From: an uncultured Christensenellaceae bacterium
Lineage (GTDB): Bacteria; Bacillota; Clostridia; Christensenellales; Pumilibacteraceae
Assembly: GCA_910587805.1 (NCBI GenBank)
Contig: CAJUNM010000038.1
Location: forward strand, 1-14,840
DNA length: 14,840 nt
Direction: 5' to 3'
In this document: positions 6,748 through 13,789 of the stretch, one piece after another
Numbering within the stretch: the first letter of the stretch is position 1
Layout: every line of letters starts with the position of its first letter
Program-made: the position numbers and the translations under genes
The notes under the pieces: generated by a model
Database searches by the model: none
Seen by the model: the letters and a program-made list of their open reading frames with translations, nothing else
Told to the model about the DNA's origin: nothing

Positions 6748-6780
6748 AAAAACGGTTCCGATGAAACGGAACCGTTTTTT
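6748..6780 (-). terminator. Bidirectional terminator after hydA
   Basis: CGGTTCCG (6753-6760) and CGGAACCG (6767-6774) pair around a 6-nt loop, with AAAAA before and TTTTTT after. On the minus strand it lies about 10 nt past the hydA stop and gives a U tract, ending the hyd operon. On the plus strand it can also stop transcription coming from rqcH. Confidence 0.9.
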
Positions 6781-6789
6781 GAAAGTCTA

Positions 6790-8535
6790 TCAATATTTCT
6801 TTCTCGCAACGTAGCTCGTGTGCAGCACTTCGTGCGCGACGTGGCTGTTGGGTTTGCCGAAGTATTCGTCGTACAGCGTTTTTACTATGGGGTTTTCGTG
6901 GCTCTTGCGGAGCGTGTTTTTCTTATCCTTTCCGTAGAGGACTTTGGCGCGCGTTTTGGCAACGTCGGCTACGTTACGCGTTTGCGCGTCGACTATGGGC
7001 TGACCGCCGCCGTTTACGCAACCGCCGGGGCAAGCCATGATCTCGATAAAGTGGTATTTGCTCTTGCCCGCCTTTATCTCGTCCATTATCTTGCGCGCGT
7101 TGGAAAGTCCGCTTGCTACTGCCACATTGATCGTTTTGCCGTTGAGCGTGACGGACGCTTCCTTGATACCTTTTGTTCCGCGCACAGCTGTGAAATCGAG
7201 CTTTTCGAGTTTTTCGCCGATGACGGTTTCCGCAACGGTACGAAGCGCGGCTTCCATAACGCCGCCCGTCGCGCCGAATATAAGCCCCGCGGTGCTGCCC
7301 TTGCCGATCGGATCGTCGAACTGAGCTTTAGCGTCGAGCGATCTGAAGTCGATGCCGTAGTTTTTGATCATGCGCGCAAGCTCGCGCGTGGTAAGCGACT
7401 CGTCTACGTCGGGCAAGCCCGCCGCGCTTTGATCGTCTCGAGTCAGCTCGAATTTTTTGGCTATGCACGGCATTATGGTAACTACCGCTATATCCTTGGG
7501 ATCTATGCCGTTCTTCTTGGCATAGTACGTTTTCATTATCGCGCCGAACATTTGCTGCGGCGATTTGCAAGTCGAAAGATTGGGCAGCAGTTCGGGATAG
7601 TTATACTCGATAAAGCGTATCCATCCCGCGCTGCACGACGTTATCATGGGCATGACCGCGTTTTTATCGTTAAGCCGCGCGAGGAACTCCGTGCCCTCTT
7701 CCATAATCGTCATGTCCGCCGCCATGTCCACGTCGAAAACTTTGTCGAAGCCTATGGCTTTGAGCGCCGCGACCATCTTGCCCTCGGTATCGGTGCCCAT
7801 CGGATACCCAAACTCCTCGCCGAGCGCGGCGCGCACCGACGGCGCTGTACCGACTATTACCGTTTTGGTATTGTCCGCGAGCAGCTTTTCGACCGCCGCG
7901 ATACTGCTCTTTTCGCGCAACGCACCTGTCGGGCAAACGTTTATGCACTGACCGCAAGCGACGCACGGCACTTGATCGAGGTTCTTATCGAACGGACTGC
8001 CTATGCGCGTCGCAAAACCGCGGTTGCCTGCATCGATAACGCCTACGGACTGTACTTTGTTGCAAGCGGCTACGCATCTGCGGCAAAGTATACACTTATT
8101 GTTATCGCGGACGAGATATTCGGTAGCGTCGTCCACGTCGTACGAATTCAGTTCGCCGCCGTACTTTTCGGCGTCGCAGCCGTATTCGGTAGCGAGCGAT
8201 TGAAGCTCGCATTTGCCGCTCCTTACGCAGCTCAAGCAATCCTTATGGTGATTGCTTAAAAGCAGTTCGAGCGTTATCTTGCGCGCCGCGCGCACTTTGG
8301 GCGTATTGGTCAAAACCTCCATGCCCTCGGATACAACGGTAGAGCACGCCGTCATAAGCTTGCGGTTATTCTTTATTTCGACCACGCACACTCTGCAACT
8401 GCTCTCGTTGCAAAGGTCTTTCATATAGCAGAGCGTAGGGATCTTAAAGCCCGCCTTGATAGCCGCGTCGAGAATACGCGTTCCTTCGGGTACGGTCACC
8501 GCAACCCCGTTTACCGTTAAATTGACGTTTTTCAT
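6790..8535 (-). CDS. hydA: [FeFe]-hydrogenase catalytic subunit HydA of an NAD-linked trimer
   Basis: HydA carries the H-cluster, where protons are reduced to H2 or H2 is oxidised, plus a relay of iron-sulfur clusters. From the ATG at 8535 the protein has 581 aa. An N-terminal [2Fe-2S] domain has C36, C47, C50 and C64. A His-Cys3 cluster has H96, C100, C103 and C109. Two [4Fe-4S] sites use C148/C151/C154/C158 and C191/C194/C197/C201. H-cluster motifs are TSCSAGW (299-305), MPCIAKKFE (355-363) and EIMACPGGCVNGGGQP (498-513). The C-terminal small-subunit-like segment ends NP..LYDEYFG...HTSYVARKKY. Motif 1 differs from TSCCPxW at two positions. An upstream ATG at 8580 would add 15 unrelated residues, but GAGGAG at 8540-8545 sits just before 8535. 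It is the last gene of hydC-hydB-hydA. Maturases HydE, F and G are not in the window. Confidence 0.95.
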   Translation of the reverse strand: MKNVNLTVNGVAVTVPEGTRILDAAIKAGFKIPTLCYMKDLCNESSCRVCVVEIKNNRKLMTACSTVVSEGMEVLTNTPKVRAARKITLELLLSNHHKDCLSCVRSGKCELQSLATEYGCDAEKYGGELNSYDVDDATEYLVRDNNKCILCRRCVAACNKVQSVGVIDAGNRGFATRIGSPFDKNLDQVPCVACGQCINVCPTGALREKSSIAAVEKLLADNTKTVIVGTAPSVRAALGEEFGYPMGTDTEGKMVAALKAIGFDKVFDVDMAADMTIMEEGTEFLARLNDKNAVMPMITSCSAGWIRFIEYNYPELLPNLSTCKSPQQMFGAIMKTYYAKKNGIDPKDIAVVTIMPCIAKKFELTRDDQSAAGLPDVDESLTTRELARMIKNYGIDFRSLDAKAQFDDPIGKGSTAGLIFGATGGVMEAALRTVAETVIGEKLEKLDFTAVRGTKGIKEASVTLNGKTINVAVASGLSNARKIMDEIKAGKSKYHFIEIMACPGGCVNGGGQPIVDAQTRNVADVAKTRAKVLYGKDKKNTLRKSHENPIVKTLYDEYFGKPNSHVAHEVLHTSYVARKKY

Positions 8536-8539
8536 ATTT

Positions 8540-8545
8540 CTCCTC
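8540..8545 (-). promoter_or_regulatory. Ribosome binding site fixing the hydA start
   Basis: GAGGAG on the minus strand ends 4 nt before the ATG at 8535. This makes residue 16 of the longest reading frame the true start; the residues after it (MKNVNLTVNG) match the usual beginning of this family. Confidence 0.85.
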
Positions 8546-8628
8546 GTCGGTAGAAAACCGATTGATGTTTTTATTGACAAGTTAATTATTGACGATGGTA
8601 AAGCAAATAATCCGCATATATATCCGTT

Positions 8629-8752
8629 ATAAACGGCGTTGTCGCGAAAGAGCAGAAAGTCCTACGCCGACCGACGGGAGTTTACACAGACGTAAATGAC
8701 CGAGGGCGGCGCGAAGACCGACGCACCGATTCGCGATGCAAACGCAGTTTAT
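8629..8752 (-). repeat. Structured element A between hydB and hydA
   Basis: A 124-nt element with outer arms 8629-8648 and 8730-8752. The pairs are ATAAAC/GTTTAT, GCGTT/AACGC and TCGCGAA/TTCGCGA, with one mismatch and one small internal loop. The core 8666-8714 holds the inner stems CGCCG/CGGCG (8665-8669 with 8707-8711) and TTTAC/GTAAA (8681-8685 with 8692-8696, loop ACAGAC). The outer arm contains the hydB stop codon (8749-8751). The core matches element B at 46 of 49 positions. Two of the three differences are the two bases of one stem pair. It could be a mobile palindromic element (MITE or REP-like) or a conserved RNA structure in the operon transcript. Confidence 0.8.
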
Positions 8753-10626
8753 TTGGAGATCGCGCCCTTCGGGCATTTGCTCGCGCACACTCCGCACTTG
8801 ATGCACTTTTTCGGATCGATAACGTGCGGCTGTTTAACCGAGCCGCTTATTGCGCCTACGGGGCAGTTGCGCGCACAAATGGTGCAGCCTATGCACTTCG
8901 TTTCGTCGACTTTGTAGCTGACGAGCGCTTTGCACACGCCCGCGGGGCACTTGCCGTTACAATGCGCCTCGTACTCGTCGCGGAAATAACGGAGCGTAGA
9001 CAGCACGGGGTTCGGCGCGGTTTGACCCAAGCCGCACAGCGAGTTGTCCTTTATGTAATGACACAGCTCTTCCATTTTGTCGAGGTCCTCGAGCGTAGCC
9101 TCGCCTTTAGTCACCTTGTCGAGCATTTCGAGCAAACGCTTGTTGCCGATACGGCACGGCGTGCATTTTCCGCACGACTCGTCGACGGTGAACTCGAGGA
9201 AGAACTTTGCTATATCGACCATGCAGTTGTCCTCGTCCATGACGATAAGACCGCCGCTGCCCATCATAGAACCTATAGCCATGAGGTTGTCGTAGTCTAT
9301 AGGCGTGTCTATAAGCGATGCGGGTATGCAGCCGCCCGACGGTCCGCCCGTCTGCGCGGCTTTGAACTTTTTGCCGTTGGGGCAACCGCCGCCTATATCC
9401 TCGATTATTGTACGGAGCGTCGTGCCCATGGGTATCTCTACGAGACCCGTATTGACTATCTTGCCGCCGAGCGCGAACACCTTTGTGCCCTTGCTCTTTT
9501 CAGTGCCCATGGACGCGAACCAATCCGCGCCGTTTAGTATTATTTGAGTTATATTGCCGTAAGTCTCGACGTTGTTGATGAGCGTCGGTTTGCCGAACAA
9601 GCCTTTTACCGCGGGGAACGGCGGACGCTGACGAGGCTCGCCGCGCTTGCCTTCCGCGGAATTGAGCAAAGCCGTTTCTTCGCCGCAAACGAACGCGCCT
9701 GCGCCCAAGCGCAGTTCGAGATCGAACTTGTGCCCAAGTCCCATCGCGTTGTCGCCGAGTATTCCGTACTCGCGCGCCTGTCCTATGGCGATTTCGAGAC
9801 GGTTGACCGCTATCGGGTACTCCGCGCGGACGTAGATAACGCCGTGCTCCGCGCCCACCGCATAACCGGCTATCATCATTGCCTCTATGACGGCGTGCGG
9901 ATCGCCCTCGAGCAACGATCTGTCCATGAACGCGCCGGGGTCGCCCTCGTCGGCGTTGCACGCAACGTATTTAACGTCGCCCTTGGCGTCGTGCGTGAAC
10001 TGCCACTTCATGCCCGTGGAGAAACCCGCGCCGCCTCTGCCGCGCAAACCGCTCTTTTTGATCTCGTCGATTACTTGCTGGCTCGTCATCGAAGTGACTG
10101 CCTTTTCGTACGCTTTATATCCGTCGTACGCGAGATATTCGTCGATATTTTCGGGATCTATAAGTCCGCAATTGCGCAGCACTATGCGCTTTTGGCTCTT
10201 GTAAAAATCGGTTTCGACGATCGATTTGGCAACGCCCGCACTGTCCTTTTCGGCATGGAGCAAACGCTCTACCGGTCTTCCGTTTACGAGATGCTCGGAC
10301 ACGATCTCGTCGACGTCGTCGGGTTTTACGTGCGTGTAGAACGAATCGTCCGGATAAACGACGACGATAGGTCCTTTGGAGCACAAGCCGAAACACCCCG
10401 TCATAATGACTTTGACTTCGTCTTTGAGTCCCGCTTCCTCGAGCTTGGCTATGAGCCGCTCGTATATGATCTTGCTGTTGCCAGACGTGCAGCCCGTGCC
10501 GCCGCAAACGAGCACGTGTCTTTGCGCAACGCCGCTTATTACCTCGGACGGCGAGCAAACCTTACGGTTTACGAGCTGCGCTCTCACTCTGTCTCTTATT
10601 TCTTGCAATTCTTGCAATGTTTTCAT
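8749..10626 (-). CDS. hydB: Hydrogenase subunit HydB, NuoF-like flavoprotein with ferredoxin domain
   Basis: HydB is the NAD(H)- and FMN-binding subunit of the trimeric hydrogenase; in bifurcating enzymes this flavin couples NADH and ferredoxin to H2. Domains in order: a thioredoxin-like [2Fe-2S] domain (C41, C46, C78, C82); a NuoF-like core with the glycine-rich GLRGRGGAGFSTG at 193-205 and NADEGDPGAF at 224-233; an SLBB-like part; the NuoF [4Fe-4S] site C485, C488, C491 and C531; HC...C...C at 555-565, which by analogy may hold zinc; and two ferredoxin-type [4Fe-4S] motifs (C578/C581/C584/C588 and C608/C611/C614/C618). At 625 aa it is the full HydB form, not the shorter complex I NuoF. AGGAG lies 9 nt before the ATG. 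Sequence alone does not separate bifurcating from simple NADH-dependent enzymes. Structured elements flank it on both sides. Confidence 0.95.
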   Translation of the reverse strand: MKTLQELQEIRDRVRAQLVNRKVCSPSEVISGVAQRHVLVCGGTGCTSGNSKIIYERLIAKLEEAGLKDEVKVIMTGCFGLCSKGPIVVVYPDDSFYTHVKPDDVDEIVSEHLVNGRPVERLLHAEKDSAGVAKSIVETDFYKSQKRIVLRNCGLIDPENIDEYLAYDGYKAYEKAVTSMTSQQVIDEIKKSGLRGRGGAGFSTGMKWQFTHDAKGDVKYVACNADEGDPGAFMDRSLLEGDPHAVIEAMMIAGYAVGAEHGVIYVRAEYPIAVNRLEIAIGQAREYGILGDNAMGLGHKFDLELRLGAGAFVCGEETALLNSAEGKRGEPRQRPPFPAVKGLFGKPTLINNVETYGNITQIILNGADWFASMGTEKSKGTKVFALGGKIVNTGLVEIPMGTTLRTIIEDIGGGCPNGKKFKAAQTGGPSGGCIPASLIDTPIDYDNLMAIGSMMGSGGLIVMDEDNCMVDIAKFFLEFTVDESCGKCTPCRIGNKRLLEMLDKVTKGEATLEDLDKMEELCHYIKDNSLCGLGQTAPNPVLSTLRYFRDEYEAHCNGKCPAGVCKALVSYKVDETKCIGCTICARNCPVGAISGSVKQPHVIDPKKCIKCGVCASKCPKGAISK

Positions 10627-10661
10627 GCAAATGTTCTCCTATGATAATATCAATGAACTTT

Positions 10662-10790
10662 GTTTAACGGCGTAGGCGCGTCGCAAAGAAGGAAGTCCGA
10701 GTGCCGACCGACGGGAGTTTAGATAGACCTAAATGACCGAGGGCGGCGCGATGGCTGACGCACTATGCGACGATGCATACGTCGTTAAAC
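10662..10790 (-). repeat. Structured element B between hydC and hydB
   Basis: A 129-nt element with outer arms 10662-10685 and 10766-10790. The pairs are GTTTAACG/CGTTAAAC, CGTA/TACG, GC/GC and CGTCGCA/TGCGACG, broken by a G-T wobble and small mismatches. The core 10703-10751 has inner stems GCCG/CGGC and TTTAG/CTAAA (10718-10722 with 10729-10733, loop ATAGAC). The outer arm contains the hydC stop codon (10785-10787). It is the sister copy of element A: same layout, same position relative to the upstream stop codon, near-identical core, and outer arms that differ in bases but keep pairing. Confidence 0.8.
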
Positions 10791-11252
10791 CTCGTTGTAT
10801 TTGGCGAGTATCTCGTCCACGCTATCCTCGGTCACCTTTCCGTAAACCTCGCCGTTGACGGTGAGAACGGGCGCGAGACCGCAGCAGCCTATGCAACGCG
10901 TCGCCTCGAGCGTAAACCTGCCGTCGGGCGTGGTATGCCCCGGCTCTACATTTAAGATTCTTGCGAACTTATCCAAAACGTTGCCGCTGCCCTTTACGTA
11001 ACACGCCGTACCGAGACATACCGCAATTTTAATCTGTCCGGGCTGCTCGAGACGGAACTGCGAATAGAAAGTCGCAATGCCGTAAACGGTTGCGAGCGGC
11101 ACGCCGAAATAATCGGCTATCTTGAGCTGAACTTCGAGCGGCAAATATCCGTAAATGTCCTGCGCCTTTTGCATGGCGATCATGACAGGTCCTTGAACGT
11201 CTTTAAGACTTTCGAGCGCCTCGGCAAACTGCTTGTCCTTTTCTTCGGTCAT
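10785..11252 (-). CDS. hydC: Hydrogenase subunit HydC, NuoE-like [2Fe-2S] protein
   Basis: HydC is the small thioredoxin-fold subunit homologous to NuoE of complex I. It carries one [2Fe-2S] cluster close to the HydB flavin. Cluster ligands are C79 and C84 (CLGTAC) and C120 and C124 (CIGCC), in the C-x4-C ... C-x3-C pattern. The N-terminal helical bundle includes GYLP at 35-38 and ATFYSQF at 60-66. The length of 155 aa is typical. AAAGGAG lies about 7 nt before the ATG. It is the first gene of hydC-hydB-hydA and follows a leader with repeated CGACTT motifs. Its stop codon lies inside structured element B. Confidence 0.95.
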   Translation of the reverse strand: MTEEKDKQFAEALESLKDVQGPVMIAMQKAQDIYGYLPLEVQLKIADYFGVPLATVYGIATFYSQFRLEQPGQIKIAVCLGTACYVKGSGNVLDKFARILNVEPGHTTPDGRFTLEATRCIGCCGLAPVLTVNGEVYGKVTEDSVDEILAKYNEV

Positions 11253-11269
11253 TTTCTTGCTCCTTTATT

Positions 11270-11318
11270 TTCAAGTCGAAACATATACGACTTAAGCGTT
11301 TATTGTACTTGAAGTCGA
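11270..11318 (-). promoter_or_regulatory. hyd leader with alternative hairpins next to the RBS
   Basis: In the predicted leader of hydC the minus strand reads TCGACTTCAAG (11308-11318), then CTTAAGTCG (11288-11296), then TCGACTTGAA (11270-11279). The middle segment can pair with the first copy (9 bp with one bulge) or with the second (about 8 bp including a wobble), but not with both. The second hairpin ends about 6 nt before the SD at 11260-11266. Such an arrangement could act as a switch or as paired operators. No known riboswitch class was recognised. Confidence 0.4.
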
Positions 11319-11329
11319 CATCGAATACT

Positions 11330-11358
11330 ATTTTAACATATTTTTCATTGCAAAACAA
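11330..11358 (-). promoter_or_regulatory. Promoter of the hydCBA operon
   Basis: TTGTTT (11353-11358) and TAAAAT (11330-11335) are 17 bp apart on the minus strand. The -35 box is weak and the -10 box is good, which could suit an activated promoter. The predicted start near 11323 gives a leader of about 70 nt. Confidence 0.6.
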
Positions 11359-11441
11359 GTATTCGCGACAAAATTGCAATAAAGTTCGCCTATGCTAACC
11401 GATAAACCGTTACCGACCCGATTATTTTCGGAAATACGACA

Positions 11442-11470
11442 AAGGCGCGGTCTGATTATTACCGCGCCTT
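11442..11470 (-). terminator. Hairpin ending the nfnAB transcript
   Basis: AAGGCGCGGT (11442-11451) and ACCGCGCCTT (11461-11470) pair perfectly over 10 bp around a 9-nt loop. It lies about 70 nt after the nfnB stop. The minus-strand tail after the stem has only TTT and a later ATTT, so the U tract is short. Confidence 0.7.
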
Positions 11471-11537
11471 AAAGATCGATTTATTCCGTATATTTCGATT
11501 TCGACGTCGCGAGCATGCGTTTGCGACTGTCAAAAGC

Positions 11538-12929
11538 TTACGCTTTGCTTTTCGCCTTTATCGCCTCGTCGATGGCGGCTGCGGCGTCCTTGCCCGCGCC
11601 CATGGCGAGTATGACGGTTGCCGCGCCCGTCACGGCGTCGCCGCCCGCGTAGACCATATCGCGCGTGGTCTTGCCGTGCTCGTCGGTTATGATCCCGCCC
11701 CATTTTTGCGTTTGCAAGCCCTGCGTTGTATCGCGAATGAGCGGATTGGGCGACGTGCCTATAGCCACGATGACGCAATCTACGTCGAGCACGAACTCGC
11801 TGCCCGCAACCGCTACGGGACGGCGTCTGCCCGATGCGTCGGGTTCGCCGAGTTCCATTTTTTGACATTTCATGCCGACTACGTTTTTTTGCTCGTCGCC
11901 GAGCACCTCGAGCGGCGCGGTCAGATACAAGAACTCGATACCCTCTTCCTGCGCGTGCTCCACTTCCTCTCGGCGCGCGGGAAGTTCCGCCGCGCCGCGG
12001 CGGTACACCACCGTCACTTTTTCCGCACCCAAGCGCAACGCGCAGCGCGCGGCGTCCATAGCTACGTTGCCGCCGCCTACGACCGCGACCGACTTGCCGC
12101 GCTTTATCGGGGTAGCCGCGTCGTCGCGGTACGCTTTCATGAGGTTCACGCGAGTCAAAAATTCGTTAGCCGAATACACGCCGTTAAGATCCTCGCCTTG
12201 CACTTTCATAAAATTCGGAAGTCCCGCACCGCTGCCCACGAACACAGCTTCGTATCCGTCGGCAAACAGCTCGTCCACGAGTATCGAACGTCCGACTATG
12301 GTATTTGTCTCGAACTCGACGCCGCGCGTTTTTAAGTTGGCTATCTCGTCCGCGACTATTTTTTTGGGCAAACGGAATTCGGGGATCCCGTATACGAGCA
12401 CTCCGCCCTCGGTATGCAACGCCTCGAACACCGTCACTTTGTAGCCGCGGCTCGCAAGCTCGCCCGCGCACGAAAGCCCCGCAGGTCCCGAACCAACGAC
12501 AGCCACTCTGTGCCCGTTGCCTTTTGCCTCGGGCACTTTGCCCGTATTGTACTTGTTGTGCCAATCGGCGACGAATCGTTCGAGCCGCCCGATAGCGACA
12601 GGCTCGCCTTTTATCCCGCGCACGCATTTGCTTTCGCATTGCGTCTCTTGCGGACACACTCTGCCGCATACCGCGGCGAGAGAGCTTGATTTTGCTATGA
12701 CCTGATACGCGCCCTCGTAATCGCCGTTGTTTATTTTGCCGATAAACGCAGGTATATCTATTCCGACGGGACAGCCGCTTCTGCACGGTTTGTTTTTGCA
12801 ATCGAGACAGCGCGCCGCCTCGGACTTTGCCTGTTCCTCCGTATAGCCGAGCGCGACCTCGTCGAAGTTATGCGCGCGCGCCGCCGCGTCTTGCGTGGGC
12901 ATAGGGTTCTTTTTAAGCGAAGGGTTCAT
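11538..12929 (-). CDS. nfnB: NfnB: NADPH-binding subunit of the ferredoxin-dependent transhydrogenase (GltD/SudA-like)
   Basis: NfnB is the large subunit of NfnAB, which couples NADH and reduced ferredoxin oxidation to reduction of two NADP+ by electron bifurcation at its FAD. The N-terminal region binds two [4Fe-4S] clusters, with C41, C44, C49, C53 and C88, C92, C98, C102 visible. The FAD site GSGPAG is at 146-151. A second dinucleotide site GGGNVA at 285-290 with VVYRR at 307-311 fits NADP(H). GTSPN...GDAVTGAATV near the C terminus is the usual FAD closing motif. The length of 463 aa matches NfnB/SudA and GltD-like proteins. The ATG follows the nfnA stop directly (TAAATG), with AAGGAGG 8 nt upstream inside nfnA. 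The nfnA partner argues against glutamate synthase GltD, whose large partner GltB is absent. Confidence 0.92.
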   Translation of the reverse strand: MNPSLKKNPMPTQDAAARAHNFDEVALGYTEEQAKSEAARCLDCKNKPCRSGCPVGIDIPAFIGKINNGDYEGAYQVIAKSSSLAAVCGRVCPQETQCESKCVRGIKGEPVAIGRLERFVADWHNKYNTGKVPEAKGNGHRVAVVGSGPAGLSCAGELASRGYKVTVFEALHTEGGVLVYGIPEFRLPKKIVADEIANLKTRGVEFETNTIVGRSILVDELFADGYEAVFVGSGAGLPNFMKVQGEDLNGVYSANEFLTRVNLMKAYRDDAATPIKRGKSVAVVGGGNVAMDAARCALRLGAEKVTVVYRRGAAELPARREEVEHAQEEGIEFLYLTAPLEVLGDEQKNVVGMKCQKMELGEPDASGRRRPVAVAGSEFVLDVDCVIVAIGTSPNPLIRDTTQGLQTQKWGGIITDEHGKTTRDMVYAGGDAVTGAATVILAMGAGKDAAAAIDEAIKAKSKA

Positions 12930-13772
12930 TTAATTTGCCTCCTTCTTGAATAAATTGCATTCCTCTTCGTATGCGCGGCGCTCGAATTCGCCGTACATTT
13001 TACCGCGCTCGATCGCCTCGTCGAAGTCTACGAGATGTCCGTCGAAGTCCGGTCCGTCCACGCACGCGAATTTCATTTGTCCGCCGACGGTGAGACGACA
13101 GCATCCGCACATACCCGTTCCGTCTATCATTACGGGATTCATGGACACGACCGTTTTAATGCCGTACTGCTTTGTGAGCCTGCATACGAACTTCATCATT
13201 ACGAGCGGACCTATTGCAATTACCTCGTCGTATACGTTCCCCGCCTCGATAAGGTTTTTGAGCGCGTCCGTAACAAGCCCTTTTGCGCCCGCGCTGCCGT
13301 CGTCTGTCATAAGTTCGCATACGCTCGACACCGCTCTGAACTCGTCTTCGAGTATGACGAGTTCTTTGTTTCTGAACCCGATCACAGAATGAACTTCCGC
13401 GCCGAGCTCGTGCAGTTTTCGCGCGGTGGGAAGCGCGATCGCACACCCGACGCCGCCGCCGATAACGGCGACTTTTTTCAATCCGTCAAGCTCGGTCGGC
13501 TTGCCGAGCGGACCTGCTATATCGCACACGCCGTCGCCCGCGCCGAGTCTGTCGAGCTTGTGAGTGGTCGCGCCCACTATCTGATAAATAACGGTAACCG
13601 TACCCGCTTTGCGGTCGTAGTCCGCTACGGTGAGCGGAATACGCTCACCTTCGGCGTCCGCGCGGATAATGACAAACTGCCCCGGCTCCGCGCGCCGAGC
13701 CACATGCGGCGCGGCTATGACCATGCGCGACACCGTTGGATTAAGCGATTGCTTTTCCGTGATCCTGTACAT
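12930..13772 (-). CDS. nfnA: NfnA: NAD(H)-binding subunit of the ferredoxin-dependent transhydrogenase (SudB-like)
   Basis: NfnA is the ferredoxin-NADP reductase-like small subunit of NfnAB. An N-terminal FAD domain includes PGQFVIIR (30-37) and ERIPLTVADYD (43-53). The nucleotide-binding domain begins with VAVIGGGVGCAIALP at 101-115. The [2Fe-2S] cluster region has D217, C222, C225 and C237 (DGTGMCGCCRLTV, KFACVDGPDFDGH), with one ligand being Asp as known for NfnA. The length is 280 aa. A TTG at 13796 would lengthen the frame by 8 codons that include the SD itself; the ATG at 13772 after AAGGAG is chosen. It is translationally coupled to nfnB. Sulfide dehydrogenase (SudB) is the alternative family name, but NADP reduction is the better-supported role. 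It complements the neighbouring HydABC in balancing NADH, NADPH and ferredoxin. Confidence 0.92.
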   Translation of the reverse strand: MYRITEKQSLNPTVSRMVIAAPHVARRAEPGQFVIIRADAEGERIPLTVADYDRKAGTVTVIYQIVGATTHKLDRLGAGDGVCDIAGPLGKPTELDGLKKVAVIGGGVGCAIALPTARKLHELGAEVHSVIGFRNKELVILEDEFRAVSSVCELMTDDGSAGAKGLVTDALKNLIEAGNVYDEVIAIGPLVMMKFVCRLTKQYGIKTVVSMNPVMIDGTGMCGCCRLTVGGQMKFACVDGPDFDGHLVDFDEAIERGKMYGEFERRAYEEECNLFKKEAN

Positions 13773-13783
13773 CTTATTTCTAT

Positions 13784-13789
13784 CTCCTT
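13784..13789 (-). promoter_or_regulatory. Ribosome binding site fixing the nfnA start
   Basis: AAGGAG on the minus strand lies 11 nt before the ATG at 13772. The spacing is slightly long, but no other start codon fits, because the TTG at 13796 lies upstream of this site. Confidence 0.75.

Larger units (their letters stand above)
6437..6789. other. Gene-free convergent region with repeats and terminators
   Basis: rqcH and hydA converge on this stretch and no credible gene lies in it. Right after the rqcH stop an imperfect hairpin (TGAGATT 6451-6457 with AATCTCA 6472-6478) precedes a T-rich run. Two oppositely oriented copies of a dispersed repeat, a weak terminator and a strong terminator follow and are listed separately. 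Short motifs GCCGAAGGC and GCGCCGAAGGCGC near 6688-6723 form small dyads and look like more repeat debris. Confidence 0.6.

Noticed and set aside
6437..6789. A small RNA or riboswitch in the convergent gap
   Set aside because: The visible structure is explained by dispersed repeats and terminators; no promoter or known RNA motif was found.
6745..8259. Plus-strand open frame of 504 codons antisense to hydA
   Set aside because: It mirrors the hydA coding frame, is rich in Arg, Val and Phe, and shows no motifs, whereas hydA has every cluster ligand.
8533..8580. hydA starting at the ATG at 8580
   Set aside because: The 15 extra residues are unlike the family N terminus, and the strong GAGGAG site directs initiation at 8535.
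9544..10644. Plus-strand open frame of 366 codons antisense to hydB
   Set aside because: Shadow of hydB with no recognisable domain and no SD.
8749..11252. hydB and hydC as NuoF and NuoE of respiratory complex I
   Set aside because: No membrane Nuo subunits are present, HydB has the extra N-terminal [2Fe-2S] and C-terminal ferredoxin domains, and HydA with H-cluster motifs completes the trimer.
11323..11400. Rex (NADH-sensing repressor) operator at the hyd promoter
   Set aside because: I looked for a TTGTGAAA- or TTGTTAA-type palindrome. Only TTGTTTTGCAATG and TATGTTAAAATAG are present, and neither has the required dyad symmetry.
11538..12929. nfnB as glutamate synthase small subunit GltD
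   Set aside because: The immediate translationally coupled partner is an NfnA/SudB-type protein and no GltB is present.
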